This document shows, piece by piece, positions 1 through 8,441 of a stretch of DNA of 64,000 bases. Below the pieces are notes generated by a model. That model did no database searches and was not told the DNA's origin. It saw nothing but the letters and a program-made list of their open reading frames with translations. The position numbers and the translations under genes are program-made. The stretch spans positions 1 to 64,000 of the forward strand of contig LVWL01000018.1 of NCBI GenBank assembly GCA_002092835.1, given 5' to 3'. Origin of the DNA: Campylobacter concisus. Its GTDB lineage: Bacteria > Campylobacterota > Campylobacteria > Campylobacterales > Campylobacteraceae. How positions within the stretch are numbered: the stretch's first letter is position 1; each line of letters starts with the position of its first letter.

Positions 1-452
1 AAAATTTATGTGATTATGTGTTTGGCGTAGAGGTTGGACTTGACACAAATGCCAGAAAAAACCGCAGTGGAACAAATTTTGCGAATTTAATCTCAGAAAG
101 GTTTCACTCTGAAAATATCTGCTTTCAAGCTGAAGTATCAAGCTCAAATTTTTCATTAAATTTAGGTAGTGATGTGAAGATATTTGATTTTGCGATTCGC
201 ATACAAAATATCACTTATCTAATCGAAGCAAATTTTTATAGTGGCGGTGGCTCGAAATTAAACGAAGTAGCAAGAGCCTATATCGAAATAGCCAAAAAGA
301 TCTCATATTTGCCAGAGTATAAATTTATCTGGATCACTGATGGCTGGGGTTGGCACGATGCTAGAAATAAGCTACAAGAAGCCTATAAGAGTGTAAGGAT
401 TTATAACCTTGCAAATTTGCACCTTTTTATAAATGAGCTTAAAAATGCATAA
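1..452 (+). CDS. DpnII/MboI-like type II restriction endonuclease, C-terminal part
   Basis: The reading frame is open from the left edge (frame of base 3), so only the C-terminal portion of about 149 residues is present. It contains the stretch GLDTNARKNRSG, which I recognise from DpnII/MboI-family endonucleases that cut GATC, followed by the core strands FDFAIRIQNITYLIEANF and YKFIWITDGWGW. The acidic and glutamate residues in this core suit a PD-(D/E)XK nuclease fold; that assignment is inference. A GTG at 18 is internal, not a start. The stop overlaps the downstream adenine methyltransferase, so the two are co-transcribed. A second, DpnM-type methyltransferase would be expected just left of the window. 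GATC sites are common in this sequence, so the host must be protected by methylation if the enzyme is active. Confidence 0.82.
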   Translation, partial: NLCDYVFGVEVGLDTNARKNRSGTNFANLISERFHSENICFQAEVSSSNFSLNLGSDVKIFDFAIRIQNITYLIEANFYSGGGSKLNEVARAYIEIAKKISYLPEYKFIWITDGWGWHDARNKLQEAYKSVRIYNLANLHLFINELKNA

Positions 453-1248
453 CGATTTCAGGCTCATAAATGGCGACTGCTTTAGCGAACTAGCTAAATT
501 TAAGGGAGAGTTTGATCTTATCTTTGCGGATCCACCATATTTTCTTTCAAATGGCGGACTTAGCATCCAAAACGGGCAGATAGTTAGCGTAAATAAAGGC
601 AAGTGGGATGAGGGCACAAATATCGATGAAATTGATGAGTTTAACCTAGAATGGCTCAAACTCGCTAAAAACGCACTTAGTAATAATGGTAGCGTGATGA
701 TAAGTGGGACATATCACAACATCTTTTCTATAGGTAGAGCGCTTCAAAAGCTTGATTATAAAATTTTAAACATAATTACATGGCAAAAGACCAATCCTCC
801 ACCAAATTTTAGCTGCAGGTATCTAACACATAGCACTGAACAGATCATTTGGGCTAGAAAAGATGAGAAACATAAACACATCTTTAACTACGAGCTTATG
901 AAGCGGATAAATGGGGATAAGCAGATGAAAGATGTGTGGAGCTTTGCTGCGATCACTCCTTGGGAGAAAGCATGTGGTAAGCACCCTACGCAAAAACCAC
1001 TTTCACTTTTGATAAGGCTTATCTTGTTGGCAAGTAATGAAAATAGCGTCATTTGCGATCCATTTGCAGGTTCAGCAACAACTGGCATAGCCGCAAATTT
1101 ACTAAATAGAAATTTCATAGGCATTGAAAAAGAGCCAGAATTTATAGATATTGCACTTAAGCGAAAGGCTGAGCTAGAAACGAATTTTATAAAATTTAGA
1201 GATAAATTTAGTGATATAAAAATGCTTGAGAGCTTAAAATTTGTCTAG
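445..1248 (+). CDS. DNA adenine N6-methyltransferase, DpnA-like
   Basis: This is a 267-residue methyltransferase that should transfer a methyl group from S-adenosylmethionine to adenine in the site cut by the adjacent endonuclease, probably GATC. The catalytic motif FADPPYFLSNGG lies near residue 30, and the SAM-binding motif DPFAGSATTGIAA near residue 210. This order (catalytic motif first) is that of the beta class that includes DpnA. I chose the ATG at 445 because it directly opens the conserved HNDFRLINGDC sequence; an in-frame ATG at 433 adds four residues. The gene overlaps the 3' end of the endonuclease by 8 bases. DpnA-type enzymes can modify single-stranded DNA and protect incoming DNA during transformation, which is plausible but unproven here. 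Confidence 0.85.
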   Translation: MHNDFRLINGDCFSELAKFKGEFDLIFADPPYFLSNGGLSIQNGQIVSVNKGKWDEGTNIDEIDEFNLEWLKLAKNALSNNGSVMISGTYHNIFSIGRALQKLDYKILNIITWQKTNPPPNFSCRYLTHSTEQIIWARKDEKHKHIFNYELMKRINGDKQMKDVWSFAAITPWEKACGKHPTQKPLSLLIRLILLASNENSVICDPFAGSATTGIAANLLNRNFIGIEKEPEFIDIALKRKAELETNFIKFRDKFSDIKMLESLKFV

Positions 1249-1254
1249 ATTTAG

Positions 1255-1371
1255 ATACCTTACTTTACAACGATCCGCGCAGCACTTGCTGCTGCTAAGT
1301 CGCTAAGCTCAGTACAAACCGGCAAAGCACTTGAGGTAAAAAGCTTGCAAGAGTATTTATCTAAAAAATAA
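1255..1371 (+). pseudogene. 3' fragment of an unidentified gene
   Basis: Just after the methyltransferase stop there is an in-frame stretch of about 38 codons with no start, bounded upstream by a TAG and ending in TAA at 1369. It reads like a real protein tail, with an alanine-rich helix (IRAALAAAKSLSSVQTGKAL) and the end SLQEYLSKK. It is followed by a good intrinsic terminator. The tail vaguely recalls the last helix of Gfo/Idh/MocA-type dehydrogenases, but I cannot assign it. The likely reading is a gene whose 5' part was lost when the restriction-modification locus entered. Confidence 0.55.
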
Positions 1372-1381
1372 TAAATTTAGG

Positions 1382-1410
1382 ACAGTTTGGCTTATAGCTA
1401 AACTGTTTTT
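1382..1410 (+). terminator. Intrinsic terminator
   Basis: ACAGTTTGGCT and AGCTAAACTGT form an 11-bp stem (one G-U pair) around a TAT loop, followed by five Ts. It sits 10 bases past the stop of the gene fragment at 1255-1371, supporting the idea that the fragment was once the end of a real transcription unit. Confidence 0.75.
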
Positions 1411-1534
1411 AAAGTATTGTTGGAAGCAGTAGATGTCTATGTATGGCATTTTGCCTTGAATTTTAGTCTAGCTTTCATCAATCTAGTAATATTAAAGCTT
1501 ATGTTTAATATAATCTCACTCAAAAGGAGAGATT

Positions 1535-1975
1535 ATGAAAATTTTAAATGCTTTTTTTACGGGTATTATATTTGCCCTTGCTCCTATTTTTACGTTATTT
1601 GTTGGAATTTACAACAACTACTTTTCTTACTATGGCATAAGCGAGTATTTTAATGTTATTTTTGTTGATAACGTGCCTTTCTTATGGCTTTTGCCCGTAT
1701 TTTTTATATTTGGGTATTGCTTTTTTTACGCGCCTTTTAGAAAAATTTTTAGAGCCTTTTATTTAGTTTTGCTGATAGTTTGTGCTTTTAGTTGGTATCC
1801 TGACTTTGGACGCACTTTAGGAGAGAATTATTTTATGAGCAAATCGCTATCTTTAGATATCTCATCAAATTTAAAAAATGAGCAAAAGACTGATGGAAAG
1901 ATACTTTATGATGGACGAAGAGAAATTTATTTTTTAAGAAGCGATAATAATAAAGTCGTTAAAATTTCAAAGTAA
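1535..1975 (+). CDS. Small integral membrane protein of unknown function
   Basis: The protein has 146 residues. The first ~95 are hydrophobic, with three probable membrane helices: residues ~5-25, ~44-65 and ~74-90. A polar tail of about 50 residues ends in RSDNNKVVKISK. I recognise no catalytic motif. The start is supported by AAAGGAGA at 1522-1529. The gene stands alone between the terminator at 1382 and the DUF507 gene, and the 49-bp gap after it could hold a promoter. It is probably a genus-restricted membrane protein. Confidence 0.7.
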   Translation: MKILNAFFTGIIFALAPIFTLFVGIYNNYFSYYGISEYFNVIFVDNVPFLWLLPVFFIFGYCFFYAPFRKIFRAFYLVLLIVCAFSWYPDFGRTLGENYFMSKSLSLDISSNLKNEQKTDGKILYDGRREIYFLRSDNNKVVKISK

Positions 1976-2024
1976 AGTTTTACCTTTATTTAGTTAAAAT
2001 GGCATAAAAATTTAAAGGTTTAAA

Positions 2025-2576
2025 ATGCGTTTAAAACTCCCACACGTTCCGTATATTTCACATAAAATAGCAATAGATCTTCTAAATTGTGGTTTCGTAA
2101 GACTAAATAAAGGCATTGAGCCAATCGTAGCAAAAACAAGTGAAATTTTAACAGTCGATATTCAAAAAGAAAGAGCTTTAGATGAGCGAGTAAATGAGCT
2201 TTTGGAGAAAAATGAAGACGAGATGCAAACTATGCAAATTGACCGCAAAAATATGTTTTGGCTCGTTAAAAAGAAGCTCGCAGGCGAATTTGATGTAATC
2301 TTAACTCACGAAGATAGATTTAGCAATATCGCTCACAAAGTGCTTGAAACTATTTGGAAGAGCGGCCTTGTTGACTATAATGTATCTGAAAATCGCGTAA
2401 AAAATGTGATTTATAACTCAATAGACGAGTACTTAAAAAGCTATGAGAAGATAGAAGATGATGTTTATGAAATGATACAAAATTATAAACATAAGCTAAT
2501 TCCAGGAACTGATGAATATGATCTTGTCTTTGAGCGTTTGTATCAAGATGAGCTTAAAAAAAGAGGCATGCTTTAA
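2025..2576 (+). CDS. DUF507 family protein
   Basis: The product has 183 residues, is charged and mostly helical. I recognise it as DUF507 from its opening RLKLPHVPYISHKIAIDLL and the tail DLVFERLYQDELKKRGML. There is no signal peptide or membrane segment, so it is cytoplasmic. Its function is unknown. Its stop codon shares one base with the ATG of carA (TAATG), indicating translational coupling. From memory the same pair is found in C. jejuni (Cj1495c-Cj1494c), so the arrangement is conserved. Confidence 0.85.
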   Translation: MRLKLPHVPYISHKIAIDLLNCGFVRLNKGIEPIVAKTSEILTVDIQKERALDERVNELLEKNEDEMQTMQIDRKNMFWLVKKKLAGEFDVILTHEDRFSNIAHKVLETIWKSGLVDYNVSENRVKNVIYNSIDEYLKSYEKIEDDVYEMIQNYKHKLIPGTDEYDLVFERLYQDELKKRGML

Positions 2577-3694
2577 TGAAAGCTTACATTTATATTGAAA
2601 ATGGTGTTTTTTTAGAAGCAAAAGCTTTTGGTGCTCACGGTGAATGTGCTGGCGAGCTCGTTTTTAATACCTCGATGACTGGCTACGAAGAGATCATGAG
2701 CGATCCAAGCTATGCTGGTCAGTTTATCGTCTTTACGATGCCAGAAATAGGCATAGTAGGTATAAATGAAGACGATATGGAGAGTCTTAGGATTCATGCA
2801 AGTGGCGTTATAATGAGAAGCTACAATGAAATTCCATCAAACTACCGCTCGCAAAAATCTTTGGGAAAATTTTTCGAAGAGCAAGGTAAATTTGGCGTTT
2901 ATGACGTTGATACTAGATACCTCACAAAGATGCTACGCGATGAAGGTGCCTTGATGGCTTATATCTCAACACAGATAAGTGATAAAGATGAGCTAAAACG
3001 CAGGCTTGAAAGTAGCGGGCGTATAGAAAATATAAACTACGTAAAAACAGTTAGTGCGATGGATGAGTATGAGCACAAAAAAGGCGCTTGGGATAGAAAT
3101 TTAAAGTCATATAAGCCGTTAAAAAGTATTGGCAAAAAGATAGCTGTTTTTGACTTTGGCGTAAAGAGAAATATCTTAAACGAGCTATGTGAAACTGGTC
3201 TTGAAGTCATCGTTGTACCACACGATACTAAGGCTGAAATTTTAATAGAAAAATTTAAAAATGGTGAGATAAATGGGGTATTTTTATCAAATGGTCCTGG
3301 TGAGCCAAAAAATTTAAAGGCCGAAATAGGCGAGATCAAAAAGATGATTGAGGCTAGGATACCTATATTTGGCATCTGTCTTGGACATCAGCTACTATCA
3401 AACGCCTTTGGATACGAGACATATAAGCTTAAATTTGGTCAGCATGGAGCAAATCACCCAGTACTAAATCTAGAAACCAAGGCGATCGAGATAACAACAC
3501 AAAATCACAACTACAACGTGCCAGAGAGTATCGCAGAAGTAGCTGTTGTGACTCATAGAAATTTATTTGACAATACAATCGAGGGCGTGAGATACAAAGA
3601 CTATCCGATCTTTTCAGTCCAGCACCACCCAGAAGCAAGTGGTGGCCCAAGCGAGAGTAAATATATATTTAAGCAGTTTTTAGAAATTTTATAA
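2576..3694 (+). CDS. carA: Carbamoyl-phosphate synthase small subunit
   Basis: CarA hydrolyses glutamine and channels ammonia to the large subunit CarB, to make carbamoyl phosphate for arginine and pyrimidine synthesis. The 372-residue protein has the usual length. The N-terminal CarA domain begins AYIENGVFLEAKAFG-like and includes FNTSMTGYEEIMSDPSY. The class I glutamine amidotransferase domain has the nucleophile elbow FGICLGHQLL (Cys near residue 266) and the His/Glu motif VQHHPEAS near residue 350. carB is not in the window. The gene overlaps the DUF507 stop by one base and is followed one base later by a membrane protein gene, so the three probably form an operon. Confidence 0.97.
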   Translation: MKAYIYIENGVFLEAKAFGAHGECAGELVFNTSMTGYEEIMSDPSYAGQFIVFTMPEIGIVGINEDDMESLRIHASGVIMRSYNEIPSNYRSQKSLGKFFEEQGKFGVYDVDTRYLTKMLRDEGALMAYISTQISDKDELKRRLESSGRIENINYVKTVSAMDEYEHKKGAWDRNLKSYKPLKSIGKKIAVFDFGVKRNILNELCETGLEVIVVPHDTKAEILIEKFKNGEINGVFLSNGPGEPKNLKAEIGEIKKMIEARIPIFGICLGHQLLSNAFGYETYKLKFGQHGANHPVLNLETKAIEITTQNHNYNVPESIAEVAVVTHRNLFDNTIEGVRYKDYPIFSVQHHPEASGGPSESKYIFKQFLEIL

Positions 3695-3695
3695 G

Positions 3696-4361
3696 ATGCA
3701 AAACATAAACCTTTACATGATTATCTCAGTTGCATTTTTAAGTAGCTTTAGTCATTGTGTAGGTATGTGCAGCGGATTTTTGAGCTTGCAGACTCTATTT
3801 TTTAAAGGTAAGAATAAAATAGAAATTTTAATGCTAAGCACACTTTATAGTCTAGCTAGAATTTTTGCTTATGTAGTTTTAGGAGCTTTGTTTGGCGCCT
3901 TTGGAGCTGTTATTAGCTTTAGCATGCAAGCAAGAGGCTTGATATTTTTCATAGTTGGCTTAATGATCGCATTTATCGGCATTGCCTTACTTTTTAGAGG
4001 TGAGCTTTTAAAATTTGTAGAGAATCAAAAGGCGCTTAATTTTGTAGTAAGAATTGCAAAAACAAGGATTCAAAAGAAAAATTTAACAAATTTTTTATTA
4101 CTTGGTTTTTTAAATGGCTTTTTGCCTTGTGGTGTGGTTTATTATTTTTTGGCACTTGGGATTTTAAGTGCAAATTTTATTGATTCGGCTTTTATAATGC
4201 TTGTATTTGGTCTTTGTACATTGCCAGCCATGCTTTTAGCTAGCTTTGTATTTGGAATTTTAAATGAAAAATTTAAAGACATAATGTTTAAGATCTCAGC
4301 TAGCATAATGATAATAAATGGAATTTATTTATCATTTTTAGGATATAGAGCAAATGCCTAA
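3696..4361 (+). CDS. TauE/SafE- or UreH-like membrane protein (sulfite exporter/DsbD-type fold)
   Basis: This 221-residue protein has about six membrane helices in two similar halves. Each half carries a cysteine motif, FSHCVGMCSGF near residue 20 and LPCGVVYYF near residue 148. This duplicated cysteine-proline arrangement is typical of the UreH/DsbD-like branch of the TauE/SafE family. Such proteins sit near copper/cytochrome oxidase assembly genes in many proteobacteria, and here the cbb3 oxidase operon follows only one gene downstream. A role in metal or thiol handling for oxidase assembly is therefore plausible but inferred. The gene starts one base after carA. It corresponds, from memory, to Cj1493c of C. 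jejuni. Confidence 0.75.
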   Translation: MQNINLYMIISVAFLSSFSHCVGMCSGFLSLQTLFFKGKNKIEILMLSTLYSLARIFAYVVLGALFGAFGAVISFSMQARGLIFFIVGLMIAFIGIALLFRGELLKFVENQKALNFVVRIAKTRIQKKNLTNFLLLGFLNGFLPCGVVYYFLALGILSANFIDSAFIMLVFGLCTLPAMLLASFVFGILNEKFKDIMFKISASIMIINGIYLSFLGYRANA

Positions 4362-4442
4362 GATAGTTAAAGTAAGAGAGATAATTGTTAATTGAGTCAA
4401 AATTTATGAAGTTTGATAAATATAACCAAAAAGGAAGAATAA

Positions 4443-5126
4443 ATGAGCAAGATTCTTAATAATCTAACCGTTCTTATCGTTGAAAATGAGGGAGATGGTA
4501 AAAAAATAGTACAAGAAGTTATGCGAGATAAATTCGAAAAAGTTATCACTGCTCAAAATGGCGATGAAGGACTTAAGAAATTTAAAAAATATAATCCAAA
4601 TATGGTTATAACAGACGTTTTTATGCCTATAATGAATGGTCTTGATATGGCTAAATGCATTAAAGAAATTTCAAAAGATACACCTATTATAGTTTTTAGC
4701 ACAAATAGTGAAAAAGAAACACTTCTAAAAGCAATAGATGTTGGTATTGATAAATACGTTTTAAAGCCGATTGATCTTGATGATTTTTTAGTTACGTTAG
4801 AAAATGTCGCTAAAAATAAGATAGAAACAGCAAATATTATTCAGGTTACAAATGGATATAGTTTTAATAAAATAAAACGTGTGCTTATCAGAGATGGTGT
4901 TGAAATTTCTCTTACAAAAAAAGAGCTTGCATTTATATCTTTACTCATAAAAAGACTTGGTACGCTTGTACTTCACGATGAAATAAAAAATGTTGTTTGG
5001 GTTGGCGAGAGTGTGACAGAGGCTGCTATTAGGACCTTTGTTAAACGTGTCAGAGATAAAGTCGGTAGTAATTTTATAAAAAATGTTCCTGGACTTGGTT
5101 ACAAAATAGATAGAAGACTCTCTTAG
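4443..5126 (+). CDS. OmpR-type response regulator, BumR-like
   Basis: The product has 227 residues. The receiver domain (1-120) has acidic residues E14/E16 at its phosphorylation pocket, the phospho-acceptor D58 in VITDVFMPIMNG and the conserved Lys in YVLKPID. The C-terminal winged-helix DNA-binding domain contains VTEAAIRTFVKRVRDKVG and ends VPGLGYKI. It lies directly before ccoN, as does C. jejuni Cj1491c, which I recall as BumR of the butyrate-responsive BumSR system. Unlike C. jejuni, no sensor gene is present next to it: only 81 bases separate it from the upstream membrane-protein gene. RBS is AAAGGAAG at 4430-4437. Confidence 0.85.
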   Translation: MSKILNNLTVLIVENEGDGKKIVQEVMRDKFEKVITAQNGDEGLKKFKKYNPNMVITDVFMPIMNGLDMAKCIKEISKDTPIIVFSTNSEKETLLKAIDVGIDKYVLKPIDLDDFLVTLENVAKNKIETANIIQVTNGYSFNKIKRVLIRDGVEISLTKKELAFISLLIKRLGTLVLHDEIKNVVWVGESVTEAAIRTFVKRVRDKVGSNFIKNVPGLGYKIDRRLS

Positions 5127-5205
5127 TAAAAGAGAATTTATATTAATTAAGTCTTTTTATAGTTTTTCTACTCTAAAATAACCGAAAATTAATATAAATT
5201 TAACT

Positions 5206-5211
5206 AGGAGG
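5206..5211 (+). promoter_or_regulatory. Strong ribosome binding site of ccoN
   Basis: AGGAGG lies 7 bases before the ATG of ccoN at 5219 and fixes that start. The 80 bases before it are A+T rich with TAAAAT (5175-5180) as a possible -10 element; no clear -35 is seen, as is usual in this group. Confidence 0.6.
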
Positions 5212-5218
5212 AAAATTT

Positions 5219-6706
5219 ATGCGACCATCCCAGTTGCTACATTATGATTATAGTGTGGCAAAACTCTTTATGTTCTCCACGATATTTTTTGGTATTGTTG
5301 GCATGGCTATTGGTGTTTTGGTAGCTTTTCAGCTTGCCTGTCCTGATCTAAACTATATAGCTGGTGAGTATTCGGCATTTGGTAGATTGCGTCCTCTTCA
5401 TACTAATGGTATCATTTTTGGTTTTATGCTCTCTGGTATATTTGCCACTTGGTATTACATAGGACAGCGTGTTCTAAAAGTATCAATGAGCGAATCTCCG
5501 TTTTTGATGTTCATTGGTAAGCTTCATTTTTGGCTTTATATACTTGTTATGATTCTAGCTGTTGTGACACTTTTTATGGGCGAGAGTACATCTAAGGAGT
5601 ATGCCGAGCTTGAGTGGCCACTAGATATTGCAGTAGTAATAGTCTGGGTGCTTTGGGGCGTAAGTATATTTGGACTTATTGGTATACGCCGCGAGAAGAC
5701 ACTTTACATCTCAGTTTGGTATTACATTGCTACATTTCTTGGCGTTGCTATGCTTTATCTATTTAATAACATGGAAATTCCAACAAGACTAGTGAGTGGA
5801 TATGGCTCATGGCTACACTCAGTTTCGATGTATGCTGGCTCAAATGATGCTTTGGTTCAGTGGTGGTACGGTCACAACGCAGTTGCATTTGTATTTACAG
5901 TAGCGATCATCGCCCAAATTTATTATTTCTTACCAAAAGAGAGCGGACAGCCAATATTTTCTTATAAGCTTTCGTTATTTTCATTCTGGGGCCTTATGTT
6001 TATCTATCTTTGGGCTGGCGGTCACCACCTAATATATACTGCTGTGCCTGATTGGATGCAGACTATGGGTTCGGTTTTTTCTATTGTTTTGATTTTACCT
6101 TCTTGGGGTTCAGCTATTAATATGCTTCTTACAATGAAAGGCGAATGGACACAACTTCGCGAGAGCCCGCTTATTAAATTTATGATTTTAGCTTCAACTT
6201 TTTATATGTTTTCAACTCTTGAAGGCCCTATCTTAGCTATCAAATCTGTAAATGCACTAGCTCACTATACTGACTGGGTGCCAGGACACGTACATGATGG
6301 CGCACTTGGCTGGGTTGGTTTTATGACTATGGCAGCACTTTATCACATGACGCCACGCGTCTTTAAGCGTGAAATTTATTCAAAATCCTTAATGGAAGCT
6401 CAATTTTGGATACAAACAACAGGTATCGTTTTATACTTTGCTTCTATGTGGATTGCTGGTATTACGCAAGGTATGATGTGGAGAGCGACTGATAGCTATG
6501 GAAATTTACTCTACTCATTTATTGATACTGTTGTAGTGCTTATACCTTATTATTATATTAGAGCTATTGGTGGACTTTTATATTTGATTGGCTTTTTGAT
6601 GTTTACATACAATATCTACAAATCAACTTCTGCTAAAGCTATTTTGGTAGAGCCAAAAAGTGCAACGCCTATGGGCGGTGCTAAAGCCAATGCGGAGGTG
6701 ATGTGA
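5219..6706 (+). CDS. ccoN: cbb3-type cytochrome c oxidase subunit I
   Basis: CcoN is the catalytic heme-copper subunit that reduces oxygen to water at high affinity and pumps protons; it is an inner-membrane protein. The 495-residue sequence has the family length and about 12 hydrophobic helices. Visible signatures include LRPLHTNGIIFGF (heme b ligand region), WWYGHNAVAFVF (CuB ligand His), AGGHHLIYTA (paired CuB histidines) and HVHDGALGWVGF (heme ligands). It is first in the cco operon, with a strong RBS. CcoO follows with a one-base overlap. As the main microaerobic oxidase in campylobacters, it is expected to be highly expressed. Confidence 0.97.
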   Translation: MRPSQLLHYDYSVAKLFMFSTIFFGIVGMAIGVLVAFQLACPDLNYIAGEYSAFGRLRPLHTNGIIFGFMLSGIFATWYYIGQRVLKVSMSESPFLMFIGKLHFWLYILVMILAVVTLFMGESTSKEYAELEWPLDIAVVIVWVLWGVSIFGLIGIRREKTLYISVWYYIATFLGVAMLYLFNNMEIPTRLVSGYGSWLHSVSMYAGSNDALVQWWYGHNAVAFVFTVAIIAQIYYFLPKESGQPIFSYKLSLFSFWGLMFIYLWAGGHHLIYTAVPDWMQTMGSVFSIVLILPSWGSAINMLLTMKGEWTQLRESPLIKFMILASTFYMFSTLEGPILAIKSVNALAHYTDWVPGHVHDGALGWVGFMTMAALYHMTPRVFKREIYSKSLMEAQFWIQTTGIVLYFASMWIAGITQGMMWRATDSYGNLLYSFIDTVVVLIPYYYIRAIGGLLYLIGFLMFTYNIYKSTSAKAILVEPKSATPMGGAKANAEVM

Positions 6707-7371
6707 TGTTTGCTTGGTTAGAAAAAAATCCATTCTTTTTTGCAGTTTGCGTATTTATCGTCATAGCCTATGCTGGCGTGGTAGAAATTTTACCTGACTT
6801 TGCAAATAGAGCTAGACCACTTGAGGGTACAAAACCTTATACAGTTTTAGAGCTTGCTGGAAAAAATATATATATACAAAATGGTTGCAATACTTGTCAC
6901 TCACAGATGATACGTCCGTTTAAAGCTGAGACTGATAGATATGGCATGTATTCGCTAAGTGGCGAATTTGCTTATGATCGTCCGCATCTTTGGGGTTCAA
7001 AAAGAACTGGCCCAGATCTTATGCGTGTGGGTAATTATAGAACGACAGATTGGCATGAAAATCATATGTTAAACCCAGCCTCTGTTGCGCCAGGTTCGAT
7101 CATGCCAGCATATCCATTTTTATTTAAGAAAAATGCTGACATAGAGACTGCTTACGCTGAAGCACTAACTGTTAAAAAGGTTTTTAATACACCTTATGAT
7201 GAGAAAGATATGCCAGCTCTTGGTACTTTTGAGCAAGCAAATGCTAATGTAAAAGAGCAGGCTGCAAGTATCGTTGAAAGTATGAAAGACGAGCAAGTAA
7301 AAAGTGCCTTTGCAAAGGGTGAAATTCGTCAGATCGTGGCGCTTATCGCTTATCTAAATAGCCTAAAATAG
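6706..7371 (+). CDS. ccoO: cbb3-type cytochrome c oxidase subunit II (monoheme)
   Basis: CcoO is a membrane-anchored c-type cytochrome that passes electrons from CcoP to CcoN. The 221-residue protein has an N-terminal anchor (residues ~10-29) and a single heme motif CNTCH at residues 61-65, followed by SQMIRPF as in other CcoO proteins. The distal methionine is probably in APGSIMPAYPFLF. I chose the ATG at 6706, which overlaps the ccoN stop by one base and has GGAGG at 6694-6698; a GTG at 6703 is a less likely alternative start. Confidence 0.95.
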   Translation: MFAWLEKNPFFFAVCVFIVIAYAGVVEILPDFANRARPLEGTKPYTVLELAGKNIYIQNGCNTCHSQMIRPFKAETDRYGMYSLSGEFAYDRPHLWGSKRTGPDLMRVGNYRTTDWHENHMLNPASVAPGSIMPAYPFLFKKNADIETAYAEALTVKKVFNTPYDEKDMPALGTFEQANANVKEQAASIVESMKDEQVKSAFAKGEIRQIVALIAYLNSLK

Positions 7372-7380
7372 GAGTTAGTA

Positions 7381-7590
7381 ATGGACATTAGAGAACTTCA
7401 AGCTTATGGCTATTTTATTTTGACAGCATTTTTAGCTATCACTTTGTATGCTTATTTTTTTCATCTTTACAAAAGCGAAAAGCAAGGTAGAAGAAATTAT
7501 GAGAAATATTCGAAATTAGCCCTAGATGATGAGATTGGAAGTAAAATTTTAGAGCAAAAGGCTACAAAGGAGAGCGTATGCAATGGCTAA
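7381..7590 (+). CDS. ccoQ: cbb3-type cytochrome c oxidase subunit CcoQ
   Basis: This 69-residue protein has a single membrane helix (residues ~8-28) followed by a charged cytoplasmic tail, as usual for CcoQ, which stabilises the oxidase complex. The assignment rests mostly on its position between ccoO and ccoP and on the YGYFILTAFLAITLYAYFFHLYKSEK helix region. Its 3' end overlaps ccoP by 13 bases, so translation is coupled. RBS AGGAGT lies at 7370-7375. Confidence 0.9.
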   Translation: MDIRELQAYGYFILTAFLAITLYAYFFHLYKSEKQGRRNYEKYSKLALDDEIGSKILEQKATKESVCNG

Positions 7591-8441
7591 ATTTAGAAGA
7601 TAATATAAATTTACTTGCGTTAATAGGTGCCATCTTAATTATCGTACTAACTGTCGTTGTAGCTGGCAAGTATGTTGGTCAAATGAAAGTTAAAAAAGAT
7701 GAAAGCGTAGAACTTAGCGAGCACAACTGGGATGGGATAGGCGAGTATAAAAACCCAGTTCCATTTGGTTGGGCGGTAGTTTTTTTACTAACGCTTGTTT
7801 GGGCGATCTGGTATTATTTACTTGGTTATCCACTAAATTCTTACTCACAAATCGGTGAATATAATAAAGAGGTAAAAGAAGCAAACGCTAAATTTGAAAA
7901 AGAGTATGCAAACCCAAGCAAAGAAACACTTCATACTATGGGAGAGAGCGTATTTTTGGTGCAATGCTCAGCATGTCATGGCATCACAGGCGATGGCATT
8001 GGTGGCAAAGCTGCAAATTTACAAATTTGGGGTAGCGAACAAGGAATAGTCGATACGATACTAAATGGCTCAAAGGGACTTGATTATCCTATGGGTGAGA
8101 TGCCAGCAGGGCTAGCTGATGCTGATGGAGCAAAGGCTATCGCAGCCTATGTTGCAAAAGAGATAAGTGCTATAAAAAGTACAAAAAATGAAAATTTAGT
8201 ATCTATGGGAAAAGAGCTTTACGCAGCTTGTGCAGCTTGTCACGGAGATGATGGCAAAGGCATGGATGGTATGTCGGCTGATCTTAGTAAATATGGTTCA
8301 AGTGAGTTTATAGTGGATGTACTAAATCGTGGTAAAAGCGGCAACATAGGTGTTATGCCTAAATTTAATGACGGCAGATTAAATGAGATACAACAAAAAG
8401 CAGTTGGCGAATATGTCATATCGCTATCAAAGGGCGAATAA
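7578..8441 (+). CDS. ccoP: cbb3-type cytochrome c oxidase subunit III (diheme)
   Basis: CcoP takes electrons from soluble cytochrome c or the bc1 complex and hands them to CcoO. The 287-residue protein has two N-terminal membrane helices (about 10-30 and 63-83), with the CcoP hallmark SEHNWDGIGEYKNPVPFGW between them. Two cytochrome c domains carry heme motifs CSACH (130-134) and CAACH (216-220). Candidate axial methionines are in GEMPAG and GVMPKF. The ATG at 7578 lies inside ccoQ; GGAGAG at 7567-7572 serves as its RBS. Confidence 0.96.
   Translation: MQWLNLEDNINLLALIGAILIIVLTVVVAGKYVGQMKVKKDESVELSEHNWDGIGEYKNPVPFGWAVVFLLTLVWAIWYYLLGYPLNSYSQIGEYNKEVKEANAKFEKEYANPSKETLHTMGESVFLVQCSACHGITGDGIGGKAANLQIWGSEQGIVDTILNGSKGLDYPMGEMPAGLADADGAKAIAAYVAKEISAIKSTKNENLVSMGKELYAACAACHGDDGKGMDGMSADLSKYGSSEFIVDVLNRGKSGNIGVMPKFNDGRLNEIQQKAVGEYVISLSKGE

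Noticed and set aside
372-659. Minus-strand frame across the methyltransferase start
   Set aside because: It is a shadow of two overlapping real genes and has no RBS.
1417-1653. Frame upstream of the small membrane protein
   Set aside because: It overlaps the better-supported gene at 1535 in another frame and has no RBS.
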